In this document: piece after piece, positions 8,018 through 17,157 of the stretch
How the letters are laid out: each line of letters begins with the position of its first letter
How positions within the stretch are numbered: position 1 is the stretch's first letter
IMG/VR virus record: IMGVR_UViG_3300032282_002631
Location: 1-43,999 of that record
Source of the DNA: a virus
Strand: one strand, 5' to 3'
Length of the DNA: 43,999 nt
Position numbers and translations under genes: made by a program
Notes under the pieces: model-generated
Databases searched by the model: none
Seen by the model: only the letters and a program-made list of their open reading frames with translations
What the model was told of the DNA's origin: nothing

Positions 8018-8441
8018 CACCGCAAGCAAGGATGCGTGGAAGCAGGCGAACGTTCACACGGGCGTCACTCTCCCGTCTGGAACCATTGTAGATATTTCCA
8101 TCCCATCGCTGCCTAAGTTGATTAAGGCCGGGCAGGTTCCGAATCATCTTATTGACATTGCAGTTGAGCAAGGGTCGTCAGACAAGATTGACCGTGAAGT
8201 TCTTGAACAGACTTGGGAGTTCACCTGCTTCATTATTCCTGAAATGGTAGTTAACCCTGAGATCACCGCCGATGATGTGGGCGATCTTCCAGCACTTGAC
8301 CTTGAAATGCTTATTGGATTTGCAAGCCGCGTAACCGACATTGACGCAGTTGGGCACCAGTTGGGTGGTCTGGAAACACAAGACTCCTTTCGCAACGTTC
8401 GTGGCCTCGACCTTACCGCTGCGGATATTCTCGACATATGA
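7989..8441 (+). CDS. Tail assembly chaperone (gpG-like)
   Basis: 150 aa, just before the small charged ORF and the tape measure, the standard place for the first tail assembly chaperone. An AAAGGAGGA lies upstream of ATG 7989. Segments such as GVTLPSGTIVDISIPSLPKLIKAGQVPNHLID and EQTWEFTCFIIPEMVVNP are typical of actinophage chaperones. It should bind the tape measure during tube assembly. Confidence 0.72.
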   Translation: MTDQATTKTNTASKDAWKQANVHTGVTLPSGTIVDISIPSLPKLIKAGQVPNHLIDIAVEQGSSDKIDREVLEQTWEFTCFIIPEMVVNPEITADDVGDLPALDLEMLIGFASRVTDIDAVGHQLGGLETQDSFRNVRGLDLTAADILDI

Positions 8442-8457
8442 GCAACAAGGGGGAACG

Positions 8458-8643
8458 ATGCCGCCGTTTTCAGATGACGATGTTCTAGATTACGTCGTGA
8501 GAGAGGCTATCGTGTTTAAGATGGCCGAACACCGCGCAAAGCAAGAAAAAGAGCAGGAGCGTAAAGAGTTTCGCAAGTCTCATTCAGACCTGCGAGGCTC
8601 TGGAACGGCCGCTTGGCAGCAGGGGATGACGGCGAATGGCTAG
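8458..8643 (+). CDS. Second tail assembly chaperone (gpT-like), apparently separately translated
   Basis: 61 aa, highly charged (KMAEHRAKQEKEQERKEFRKS), as in the C-terminal half of frameshifted GT proteins. It starts at ATG 8458 behind a strong Shine-Dalgarno (AAGGGGGAACG). Relative to the first chaperone it is in the +1 (or -2) frame, so the common -1 slip would not reach it. Separate initiation is the simplest reading, and a +1 slip near 'GAC ATA TGA' is possible but weak. The end overlaps the tape measure start by 8 nt. Confidence 0.65.
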   Translation: MPPFSDDDVLDYVVREAIVFKMAEHRAKQEKEQERKEFRKSHSDLRGSGTAAWQQGMTANG

Positions 8644-11600
8644 AGACTTAGGAACACTTCAGTATCTAGTAGATATTGATACATCTGGCGTGTATGCGGG
8701 CGCTGCTGAAGTTGAGGCAGCCCTTAAATCCATCCCCGATGAAACTGTCAATCTAAAAGTTGATACCGATGTTGAAAGCCTCCGAGTTGGCCGTGCCGAA
8801 CTTGTTAAGTATCAAAAACTTCTAAAGGGCGCGATTGCTACAGAAGAAGGCAGCATGGATGCTCGCAAGAAAGCCTACAAAGAACTTCCACAGCAACTGC
8901 GCGACTTTATTTCGGCTAACAGTGGCGTAGATAATTCTCTGCGCACCATTGATGCGGCACTTCAGAACAATGCGGCCGCAATGAAGGAGCACAACGACCT
9001 TACAAAGAAGTCAGCAGAGGTCGCTGATCGAAACTCGCTCGCACTTACGAAACTAGCCGAGAAGCACGCAAAACTAAACGCTGAGATCGACAAGCGCCAG
9101 AGAAACCCCTTTGCTCAGGACACTGTGCGGGAACGTGCAGCGTTTGCTCGTCTCAATGAAGAACTTAAAGTAACGCAACGACAATACAGCGCTCTTGGCG
9201 GAAACTTGGATAATTTGTCCACAAGGCATGATCGAGAAATTGAAAGAGTATCGAGACTTGTACGCGGTTTTGCCGATCTAAAACTCAGACTTGGATTTTT
9301 CTCTGCCAGTGTTAGACAAGCAGCAGTTGGACTGGCAGTGCTAGGGCCAGCCATTAGCGCTGTGCTTGGAGGCGTGATTGCGCTTGCAGGATCGCTTGGT
9401 CAAGGACTCGTGGGAGCGCTTGGTATTGCAACTGCGGCTGCCGGAGGGTTTGGTCTATCGCTGCTTGGCATTGGATTAGCAGTAAAGCCACTTGTTAGTG
9501 AGTTGTCCACAGCCGCCAAAGCCGCAACTGATTATCAGAAGCAGGTTCTTAAGACGGGCAAGAACTCTTCAGAAGCAAAAGACAAACTCGATGCCTATCA
9601 TCAGACTGTCAAAAATCTTCCAAAAGATACTCAAGCGCTGATTCAAAAGACTGGCGTGCTAGTAACCGAATGGCAGAAGGTCACTGCTGCCGTTCGTCCT
9701 GAATTCTTTAAGACGGCCGGAGTTGGTATTCAAGCATTGTCTAACTTAATGCCAATGTTTGCGAAGCAGACTAAATCGGCTTTCTCAGTCGTCGCTAAAG
9801 AACTTCAAACGCTGGCTCGTGGGCTTGGCGGCGCAGAAAGTAAAGACATACTTTCAACAATGATGGAAAACAGCACGAAAGCACTCCCCGGCTTTATTCG
9901 TGGCATTGGTTCAATCACCGCCGCACTTGGACGATTTGGAGCCGCTTCGTCCTCTTATCTTCCAGATATTTCCGCAGGCTTTGCGAAGTTTGGGGAAAGC
10001 ATTTCAAACCTCACGCAGACTAGTCAGTTTCAATCGCAGGTTGATGGTCTTATAGGGCAACTTCGCAGCATCGGCGCGCTTGCTGTCTCTGCCACAAAGT
10101 ATTTCATTACGCTTGCAAACGCAGGTGCTGGGTCTGGAAAGCAAATTATCGATGCAATGACTGGAGGGTTTAACAAATGGACCCAGTGGATGAAGAGCAC
10201 GGAGGGCAAGAACTCTCTTGCCGACTTCTTTAAACAAAGCCTTACTGAACTTCGTCTTCTTTACTCTGCCTTTAGTCCGTTGATAAAAGCACTAGCGCGC
10301 TGGGCAAAGGCAACGCAACCAATATCTCAAGGAATTCTTCGAATTGTTAGTGTCTTTAGCAGTCTTGTAGAGATTGTTTCACGTGCAGGATTTGTAATGA
10401 AGATATTTGCTGCGTTCTTTGCTGCTCGCATCCTTAAAAACGGGGTCGCTATTCTAATAGGACTCGGACGAGCATGGACCATTATTAGGGCTGCGATCTT
10501 TGCAAGCACAGCAGCAACAGCCGTCAATACCGAAGCGATGGCTGCTAACGCAGTTGCAACCGAAGCGAACACCGTTGCTAAAGTTGAGAACGCGGCGGCT
10601 AATAGAATGAGCGGGCTGTCAATGCTTGGATTTGGCGGCGCAGCCACTAGAACCGCTGGAACAGTCGGCCGACTTGGAATGACTCTTGGGACCGTAGGAA
10701 GGTTTATTGGTGGGCCGTGGGGCATGGCGATCACGACTGCCATCTTCGGCCTAATGATGTATCAGGATGAAATTCTTGGTTTGTTTGGCCCGTCTGAAAC
10801 GTATGTGCAAAAACTACAGAAGATGAAGGTAGCGCAAGGCGCGGTTGATACGAGCGGTAAAGCCGCTGCCGAAGCATCGAGAAACTTTACTGAGGAAGTT
10901 ATCAGTTTGAAGGACGCGGTTGATGCCTACAACAAGTCTGTCTCTGATGGTAGTAGTTGGAAAGAACAGCAGCGCAATTTTAATGCAGTAAAGGCGGGCG
11001 TTAAAGGGGCAAACGAGGCAGTCAATAACTACGCTAGTGCAGTGCAGAAGTACGATGAGCAAAATGCTAGATACAGAGAGTCGGCACAAGATTTAGCCCG
11101 CGTAGGATCGGACGCACTTTTCGCGGCCGGGCGAGATGTGCTCAGCACTGGGCAACAGCGCCGCTTAAATAGTCTTGTTCAGCAATTTGGCTGGACAAAG
11201 CGTTCTATTGACGAAATTGGTAAGGCTTTTCCTCAATTAAAAATACCTGCCGATACTATCAACAGTTGGCAAAAACTTTCAGATATAAACATTGGAAGGG
11301 TGGCGCGTGACATTAACAAAATTAGAATCAGTCAGGGCAAGAGTCCAATTCCAAAGGGATACGAAGACGAGATTGGAAGAGTCTTTGCTGCATTGCCAGA
11401 CAATGCTAAAAAGGCGCAGGGGCAACTTGCTTCAACTTTGATGCAGATGAACGCGCAGACTGGCGCACAGATGGCCGTGCTACTTCAGAGACTTCAGGGA
11501 ACAAAGGGCGGGAAGAAAATTTTGCCAAGTTTGCTCGAAGGTATGAAGGGACAAAAGCCTGCGCAAGCAATTAAAAGCGTTCAAGACGCACTAAAAAATC

Positions 11601-12787
11601 TTGGTGCTTCTGGAAATATGCCGAGAATTAAAATTCAAGGCATAGAGCAAGTTAAATCAATTCGTGAGGAAATTCAAAAAGTCAAGCAGATGGCGCGAAG
11701 TGGAGTCAATTTCAGTATCAAAAACTTGGCGGCGAACTCGGATAGGCTCGATCATATGCTGGAAACGTTTAATGACTTTAAGCCAAAGGAGACAACGCTG
11801 ACGCTGCACGCAAACCAAGACCCTGATCCGTTCACCGTCAATGTCAAGAAACACATGGTAAATGCAGAAGGTGGGATCATTGGAGGGGCCAGCGCAGACG
11901 GGCAGCGAACACAAGGCGGTCGTTTCTCCAAAGCGACTTTCCTCGTCGGAGAAGAGAATCGCCCTGAGTACGTGATCGCTACAAATCCTTCGTACCGTAA
12001 AAACAACCTTAAATACTGGATGCAGGCTGGTGCCGCTCTCGGCGTGCCGGGCTTTGCTGCTGGCGGTGCAGTAGCAGCAGGCAAGAAGCCGCCAAAGGAC
12101 GATAGTAAAGGAAATAAGCGCTCGCTAGCAGAACTTGAAAAACTGTACCGTAGAAAGCAAGCAGTCGTAACACGTAATACTGATCTTGCCGCGCTGCATC
12201 GGCGTCAGGAAGACCTCCGGCAAAATCAGGGACTGCCTTTCCGCAGCCAGCGCATTGAAGGGCCACTTACCGCAGTGTGGAAGGCCACGCAGGTCATCAA
12301 GTCTTTGTTCAAGCCGATTACCTCTAAATACGCCGATAAAATTAAAGCAGTCTCCAAAAGCGATCTCAAAAAGGACAAGAAAAAGGCCCGCATACGTGAA
12401 CTACAAGACAAGCAGCGCGAGTATAGACAAGCCAGCAAAAACTACGACATAACTGTTGCTAATGCAAAAGCCGACCTTGACGACTTTAAAAATGAGATGG
12501 CTACCGGCGCTGGTGGGTTAGGAGCCTCGCCTGCCGTCACTGAAGCCCTTAATCTCCTCAGTGGTAACTACGGTCTTGGTATGCAGTACGGCAGCAATAT
12601 GTTGAGCGGCGCGGCCTATGTCGGCGGCGCTAACGTCACGGCAGCGATGGGATCACAGAGCAATGGAACCGCACCGCGATCTGGCGGATCAGGACGCTCA
12701 GTTACAATCACAAACAATTATCAAGAGCCGCCGTCTGATCCGCATACGTGGTCAAAGCAGTTGGCTTGGGAAGTAGGAGTAGCCTAA
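8636..12787 (+). CDS. Tape measure protein
   Basis: 1383 aa, the longest gene, directly after the tail chaperones. N-terminal coiled coils (residues about 1-215), a hydrophobic stretch at about 225-285 (LAVLGPAISAVLGGVIALAG, Gly/Ala-rich), a second at about 585-610, and a charged C-terminal coiled coil (SKSDLKKDKKKARIRELQDK). It sets tail length and is ejected with the DNA. At about 0.15 nm per residue it predicts a tail of roughly 200 nm. The stop overlaps the next start (TAATG). Confidence 0.93.
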   Translation: MARDLGTLQYLVDIDTSGVYAGAAEVEAALKSIPDETVNLKVDTDVESLRVGRAELVKYQKLLKGAIATEEGSMDARKKAYKELPQQLRDFISANSGVDNSLRTIDAALQNNAAAMKEHNDLTKKSAEVADRNSLALTKLAEKHAKLNAEIDKRQRNPFAQDTVRERAAFARLNEELKVTQRQYSALGGNLDNLSTRHDREIERVSRLVRGFADLKLRLGFFSASVRQAAVGLAVLGPAISAVLGGVIALAGSLGQGLVGALGIATAAAGGFGLSLLGIGLAVKPLVSELSTAAKAATDYQKQVLKTGKNSSEAKDKLDAYHQTVKNLPKDTQALIQKTGVLVTEWQKVTAAVRPEFFKTAGVGIQALSNLMPMFAKQTKSAFSVVAKELQTLARGLGGAESKDILSTMMENSTKALPGFIRGIGSITAALGRFGAASSSYLPDISAGFAKFGESISNLTQTSQFQSQVDGLIGQLRSIGALAVSATKYFITLANAGAGSGKQIIDAMTGGFNKWTQWMKSTEGKNSLADFFKQSLTELRLLYSAFSPLIKALARWAKATQPISQGILRIVSVFSSLVEIVSRAGFVMKIFAAFFAARILKNGVAILIGLGRAWTIIRAAIFASTAATAVNTEAMAANAVATEANTVAKVENAAANRMSGLSMLGFGGAATRTAGTVGRLGMTLGTVGRFIGGPWGMAITTAIFGLMMYQDEILGLFGPSETYVQKLQKMKVAQGAVDTSGKAAAEASRNFTEEVISLKDAVDAYNKSVSDGSSWKEQQRNFNAVKAGVKGANEAVNNYASAVQKYDEQNARYRESAQDLARVGSDALFAAGRDVLSTGQQRRLNSLVQQFGWTKRSIDEIGKAFPQLKIPADTINSWQKLSDINIGRVARDINKIRISQGKSPIPKGYEDEIGRVFAALPDNAKKAQGQLASTLMQMNAQTGAQMAVLLQRLQGTKGGKKILPSLLEGMKGQKPAQAIKSVQDALKNLGASGNMPRIKIQGIEQVKSIREEIQKVKQMARSGVNFSIKNLAANSDRLDHMLETFNDFKPKETTLTLHANQDPDPFTVNVKKHMVNAEGGIIGGASADGQRTQGGRFSKATFLVGEENRPEYVIATNPSYRKNNLKYWMQAGAALGVPGFAAGGAVAAGKKPPKDDSKGNKRSLAELEKLYRRKQAVVTRNTDLAALHRRQEDLRQNQGLPFRSQRIEGPLTAVWKATQVIKSLFKPITSKYADKIKAVSKSDLKKDKKKARIRELQDKQREYRQASKNYDITVANAKADLDDFKNEMATGAGGLGASPAVTEALNLLSGNYGLGMQYGSNMLSGAAYVGGANVTAAMGSQSNGTAPRSGGSGRSVTITNNYQEPPSDPHTWSKQLAWEVGVA

Positions 12788-14181
12788 TGGCACAGAACAT
12801 GACCGCACAAGAAACTGGCGCGACGTACACACTTGCGGGCACCGTCGATAATAACTTGATGCCTAACGGTGCCTTTGGCACAGATGCTAGTGGCTGGGCT
12901 TATGGGACTAACACCGGGATCACGACAAGCGCACTGGCTCGCGGAACGACGGCTTGGCCCGGCCACACAACCGGATATCTTGCGCTGACTGGCACTAAAG
13001 ATGCCAACACGACGCAGCGTACCCTAAACGCGATTACTTCGACGGGCACTAGCGGAATGATGGTGTCCGCATCACATCGGTATCAGGCACAGGCAACTTT
13101 TGCCACGCCTTCGACTACTAACCCAGATCAAGGAGTGCGCCTAGCAATTTACTGGTATCAGTCAGGCGGTTCCGCGTCGGCTGTTACGTCCGTCTCGACA
13201 GGTTCACTAACTGTGCTAGCGGCAAACACTGAGACCACTCTAAGCCTCGAAGCCGTTGCGCCAAGCGATGCGCTGTACGCCGCAGTTAGCGTCGAGGCCG
13301 TATCTTCCACATCAAGCGATGTAATGACTTTCTATGCCGATAATGTGACTTTCTATCGCATGGCTCGCGCCGTGTTTAATGACACCACTGATACTGATTA
13401 CATCTGCGGTCTCGCAGGCGACGACGCGATAACTGGTTTGGACAGCCCAGAGGTGCGCGAATCATACGCGGATTTGTCGGAATCTGATGGCGCAATTCAC
13501 GGCACCTTCTACTCCGGGCGTCGTCCGATTACGATTTCTGGAACAGTGGTTAGCACTACATCTTCTGATCGCGCTTCAAAGATGACCAAAGTATCAGAAG
13601 CGTTTAATGCACTATCGTCTGACTCGACTCTTACTTGGACTCCATCTGGCTCGATCTCGCAGTTTGTGCGCGTCAGAAAGCAGCAGCCTACACGCTTTGC
13701 AGGAGCCGGAACAGCAAAAAGTTTTTTCGGTGCGCTTGTCGCGGCCGATCCGCTGATCTACTCTTCCACGCTAAGAACGCACGACGCGCAGGCAGTTGCG
13801 ACTGGAGGTGGGCCATACACACTGGCATCGCCGCTTACGATTCAAAATCGCGGCAACGCGGATACTTCGTTTGAAATTATTAGAGTGCGCTGGGCGTCTG
13901 GCACCATTACCGCTATTGAGGTGCGAGTAGGCGGGGCGCTTGGTCCGATAGTTGTTTCGTTGTCGAGCCTATCACTAGCAACAGGAACTCCAGTCGGTCA
14001 AATTGAAATCAATACTCGGCTGCGCACTGTGACAGATCAAACAGGCGCTAGTGCGTACTCAAAGGTTGATTTTACAACTTCGACGTGGGCTACAATTCCG
14101 ACCGGATACTCTCAGTTCTATATCAAGACTACTGGCGGAACGGCAACGGCTGATATTGCTTACCGCGATGCGTGGCTGTAA
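12787..14181 (+). CDS. Dit-like distal tail protein with inserted carbohydrate-binding-like domain
   Basis: 464 aa; the ATG at 12787 overlaps the tape measure stop. Residues about 23-190 form a jelly-roll carbohydrate-binding-like module (NNLMPNGAFGTDASGWAYG ... SALARGTTAWPGHT ... FYADNVTFYRMA). The remainder (DDAITGLDSPEVRESYADLSE ... HGTFYSGRRPITISGTV, then ... DPLIYSS ... and a beta-rich end) matches distal tail proteins that form the baseplate ring. Such inserts in 'evolved Dit' proteins bind host wall polysaccharide. A homologous module is inserted in the next protein. Confidence 0.75.
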   Translation: MAQNMTAQETGATYTLAGTVDNNLMPNGAFGTDASGWAYGTNTGITTSALARGTTAWPGHTTGYLALTGTKDANTTQRTLNAITSTGTSGMMVSASHRYQAQATFATPSTTNPDQGVRLAIYWYQSGGSASAVTSVSTGSLTVLAANTETTLSLEAVAPSDALYAAVSVEAVSSTSSDVMTFYADNVTFYRMARAVFNDTTDTDYICGLAGDDAITGLDSPEVRESYADLSESDGAIHGTFYSGRRPITISGTVVSTTSSDRASKMTKVSEAFNALSSDSTLTWTPSGSISQFVRVRKQQPTRFAGAGTAKSFFGALVAADPLIYSSTLRTHDAQAVATGGGPYTLASPLTIQNRGNADTSFEIIRVRWASGTITAIEVRVGGALGPIVVSLSSLSLATGTPVGQIEINTRLRTVTDQTGASAYSKVDFTTSTWATIPTGYSQFYIKTTGGTATADIAYRDAWL

Positions 14182-15923
14182 TGCCGGGGCCGCAGACTTG
14201 GAAACTTATTCTTGCGCAAGAAACAGGCAACCTTAATGCTTCGTTTTCTATGTCGAGCACGCCGTGGTCAGCCACAAATGTTGGCGAACTGGTAAATGCC
14301 ACAGAGCGGCGCTTTTCTTTCAAACTTAATCAGCCGCAAACAATAAGTTTTAACATTCCCTTGACCGATCCGCTTGCTGATGACATTGCAACTTTGACAA
14401 ACGATGCAACGTCTATTCCTATCATCAAGTTGTACAGAAGCACGACGCTAATGATGGTAGCCGAAATAGTCTCAGCCGAAATTGTAGGCGAGGCTGGTCG
14501 GCACACACTGGCAGTGGTAGCAACCGAAACTATGTGGAATCGATTGAATAAGCGCATCATTCCAGATAGCAAGAAGCCAATTGGGTACAGAGTCGCATCA
14601 ACCGCAGATCGCACCTCAGAAATGATGACGCAACTCACTAACATTAACCGCGAGTCGTACAACATGCTTCCTGCTTACTCTATTGGTTCTGAATTTACTG
14701 ACACTGCCACAAACCTCGCTAACTGGTCTTTGGTTTCGTTGCTTTGGGGCGGAGGCGCGTCGGCTCTAGCCCGCAGCACTGCGTGGACTGGACATACGGG
14801 TGGTTCTTTGCTGCTTTCTGGAACAAAAGATGCAACGGCAACACAGCGTTACTTGCTGGCCTCAACTCCCGGTACAGGCGCCAACATGATTCCAGTTACT
14901 CCCGGCACGGTGTACGCACTGAAACTGAACTGCGCTGCGTCTTCTGTCGCAAACCAAACAGCGTCTGGCGGTGTCTATTTGCAGATAAACTGGTTTCAGA
15001 ACAACACTGGAACAGCCTCAGCGATTATAGGCGCATCGAGTCAAACTGCTCAAACTGTTACGACTACTGAATCTACCTTGTCCTCTACAGCGGCCGCGCC
15101 TTCAGATGCGCAATATGCTCAGATTAGTTTTGTCATAACTACTTCCACGTCCACTGATGCAGTTGGCTACTATTTTGATGACGTGAACTTTGGGCCAGCC
15201 CCGCAAACAGGCATCTTGCCGGGAACGGCTACTGGTTGGACTGGCGACATCTTTGCTGGAGGTCCGTGGTACTACAAGCAGTTTCTTGAATACATTCAGG
15301 AGTTGGCTTTTACAAACGGCGGCTTTGATTTTTGGCAAGCACCACTCGATCCTGTAGCCAACAATGGCAACTCTGGCACTCTGACAGTGAAGGTACTTTC
15401 TCCCGGCGGCCCGTGGTCTTCTAACAAGTCGTTTAGAGGCCAGACAAGGGCTGACGCAGTGTTTGAATACGGCACTGGGAAAAACAACGTAGTCGATTAT
15501 CGCTTTACGCTGTCTGGCGACGGTTTGATCAACACAGCCTATGCGCTGCCACCGGGCTTTCCTAGTGGTGGGGCAGGCACTACAAGCAAAGCCGATTCTA
15601 CTGGTACAAGTAGGCAAAGACTACGAGAAGAAGTTGTTTCGTCCGACCTTCAAACTGCTGATGCCCGACAGTATCTAGTAAATGAGCATGTAAAAGTTCG
15701 GCAACGTTATAAACGAGTCCTTACGTTCACTCCGCAAGTCGAAGACGGCACTAGGACTCCTCGATTTGCGGTCGATTACGAGATTGGCGATAACGTGACT
15801 GCTAGAATTAAAGATCAGAACGTGTTGTTGATCAACACAACTGTTCGTGTGTACGGCGCGGATATTGAAGTTGATGACAATGGGTTTGTACGCACAACGC
15901 TATCGCTTGTCCAAGAGGTCTAA
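14181..15923 (+). CDS. Gp37-like tail/baseplate hub protein with inserted carbohydrate-binding-like domain
   Basis: 580 aa; ATG 14181 overlaps the Dit stop. Residues about 1-165 (FKLNQPQTISFNIPLTDPLADDI ... IIKLYRSTTLMMVAEIVSAEIVGEAGRHTLAV) and about 340-580 (ADAVFEYGTGKNNVVDYRF ... FAVDYEIGDNVTARI) match siphovirus ReqiPepy6 Gp37-like / hub proteins. Residues about 169-338 are an inserted jelly-roll module very like that in the Dit gene (SALARSTAWTGHTGGSLLLS; GTKDATATQRY). It should sit at the tail tip and contribute to host attachment. Confidence 0.75.
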   Translation: MPGPQTWKLILAQETGNLNASFSMSSTPWSATNVGELVNATERRFSFKLNQPQTISFNIPLTDPLADDIATLTNDATSIPIIKLYRSTTLMMVAEIVSAEIVGEAGRHTLAVVATETMWNRLNKRIIPDSKKPIGYRVASTADRTSEMMTQLTNINRESYNMLPAYSIGSEFTDTATNLANWSLVSLLWGGGASALARSTAWTGHTGGSLLLSGTKDATATQRYLLASTPGTGANMIPVTPGTVYALKLNCAASSVANQTASGGVYLQINWFQNNTGTASAIIGASSQTAQTVTTTESTLSSTAAAPSDAQYAQISFVITTSTSTDAVGYYFDDVNFGPAPQTGILPGTATGWTGDIFAGGPWYYKQFLEYIQELAFTNGGFDFWQAPLDPVANNGNSGTLTVKVLSPGGPWSSNKSFRGQTRADAVFEYGTGKNNVVDYRFTLSGDGLINTAYALPPGFPSGGAGTTSKADSTGTSRQRLREEVVSSDLQTADARQYLVNEHVKVRQRYKRVLTFTPQVEDGTRTPRFAVDYEIGDNVTARIKDQNVLLINTTVRVYGADIEVDDNGFVRTTLSLVQEV

Positions 15924-16513
15924 TGCCCGATCAACCATCACAACTTCCAAAGCAGCAGTTTGCGGCCAGCAATTCTGACACTCGGCAGCAGACTCGAATG
16001 GCTAGGCTTGAAGATCGTGTAAGACAGTTAGAGCAAGGCAAGCAATTAGTGCAAGTGCCTTTCTTTCGTTGGGACCAGCCAACTCAAGTGACCAACACAA
16101 CCTCGTATTCGTGGCAAATTGATGTTGGCACGCCTGCTGGTCCTTTGACTGGTGGGGCGGTCGCCACTGAAATTCCTTATTGGTTTAGTATTCCAATTAC
16201 TGCTGTCGGCGGAGCAGCCAGCGGCGTGGTATCTTTTATACCGCCTGCGGGACTCACACATAGTTGGACTTACTCACTTGCTGGAGCAGGATCGGCCGTC
16301 ACTGCTGGCCCGACAACTGGAGCGGCAGTAGGCGATGTTTCTGGAGTAGGACTTGCGAAGACGGCCTTTATTGTTATGCCGTTTGTTTTGAGTTCGTATG
16401 TCCCTACAGCCTCGTTTATTCTTACAGTGGCTAAAACAGCGGGAGCAGGAACCGGCGTAAGCATCAATCAAGCACGGTTTTATGCTATGGTTCCTTCTTC
16501 ATACGCATCGTGA
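15923..16513 (+). CDS. Minor tail protein, coiled coil plus beta domain
   Basis: 196 aa; the start overlaps the hub stop (TAATG). A short coiled coil (RMARLEDRVRQLEQGKQ, about residues 27-43) precedes a Gly/Ala/Thr-rich beta region with strand-like blocks (YWFSIPITAVGGAASGVVSF, TAFIVMPFVLSS). This layout and the place after the hub fit a tail-tip or short-fibre protein, probably trimeric. Family not recognised. Confidence 0.6.
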   Translation: MPDQPSQLPKQQFAASNSDTRQQTRMARLEDRVRQLEQGKQLVQVPFFRWDQPTQVTNTTSYSWQIDVGTPAGPLTGGAVATEIPYWFSIPITAVGGAASGVVSFIPPAGLTHSWTYSLAGAGSAVTAGPTTGAAVGDVSGVGLAKTAFIVMPFVLSSYVPTASFILTVAKTAGAGTGVSINQARFYAMVPSSYAS

Positions 16514-17157
16514 GCACTGAATCCAACATACAAAAGCAAATTGAAGAAGCGGCTCGCCGTCAGTCTAAGCACACCGCTATTTCGCGGCTGTCTCAGAAGC
16601 GCCTTGTAAAGTGGCGGCACAAGTGGCGCAGTGCTAACAAGCGTGTTCAGAAGTTGCTCGAATCAAAGCCCGGCTCACCTGATCTCGCGGAGACTCAGAA
16701 AGCAGAGGCGCGCTTCAGCCGAAAGATGCGCTTTTGGCGTAATCGCAGAGACTTTTCGATTCGCCGCCGCGCTTTTTGGAAATCTGTTCTTAAGCGCCGC
16801 AAGATCAAACTTGCTCGCTGGGTTGAGGTCAATCGTCGCATCGACTGGAACGGCTATCCCGAAGTGTCAAACCTCAAGGTTCGTCGCGTAATTCGCTATG
16901 CGCAGCGCAAGCACGGCTTCATCATTACGAGCACTACAGGCGGTCAGCACTCCCCTACGAGTTGGCACTATCAGGGTCGAGCAGTGGACGGAATCTGTGA
17001 TGACATGTCTGCTTGTCAAGTTGATCTTGAGCAGCACTTTGGCGCTGAGTATTTCCTTGAACTCTTTGGCCCAGCGCCGCGCTATGTGAAGAATGGCTTT
17101 ACCAGCGTCGGAGTGGCGTTTCCAGACCATCAGGATCACATTCACCTCGCGGCATGA
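16510..17157 (+). CDS. Peptidoglycan peptidase, M15-like, with basic N-terminal region
   Basis: 215 aa, GTG start overlapping the previous stop (GTGA). Residues 1-105 are strongly basic and helical (KRLVKWRHKWRSANKRVQKL, RKMRFWRNRRDFSIRRRAFW). The C-terminal half has the zinc-peptidase pattern H147, H153-x6-D160 (WHYQGRAVDG) and H210-I-H212 (DHQDHIHLAA), as in M15/Hedgehog-fold cell-wall peptidases. The usual ExxH glutamate is not obvious, so the general base is unassigned. It is paired with the GH25 lysozyme next door for host lysis. Confidence 0.68.
   Translation: MSTESNIQKQIEEAARRQSKHTAISRLSQKRLVKWRHKWRSANKRVQKLLESKPGSPDLAETQKAEARFSRKMRFWRNRRDFSIRRRAFWKSVLKRRKIKLARWVEVNRRIDWNGYPEVSNLKVRRVIRYAQRKHGFIITSTTGGQHSPTSWHYQGRAVDGICDDMSACQVDLEQHFGAEYFLELFGPAPRYVKNGFTSVGVAFPDHQDHIHLAA

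Noticed and set aside
8438-8488. ATG at 8438 as a start for the second chaperone
   Set aside because: It opens a 16-codon frame only; ATG 8458 has the ribosome site and the right frame.
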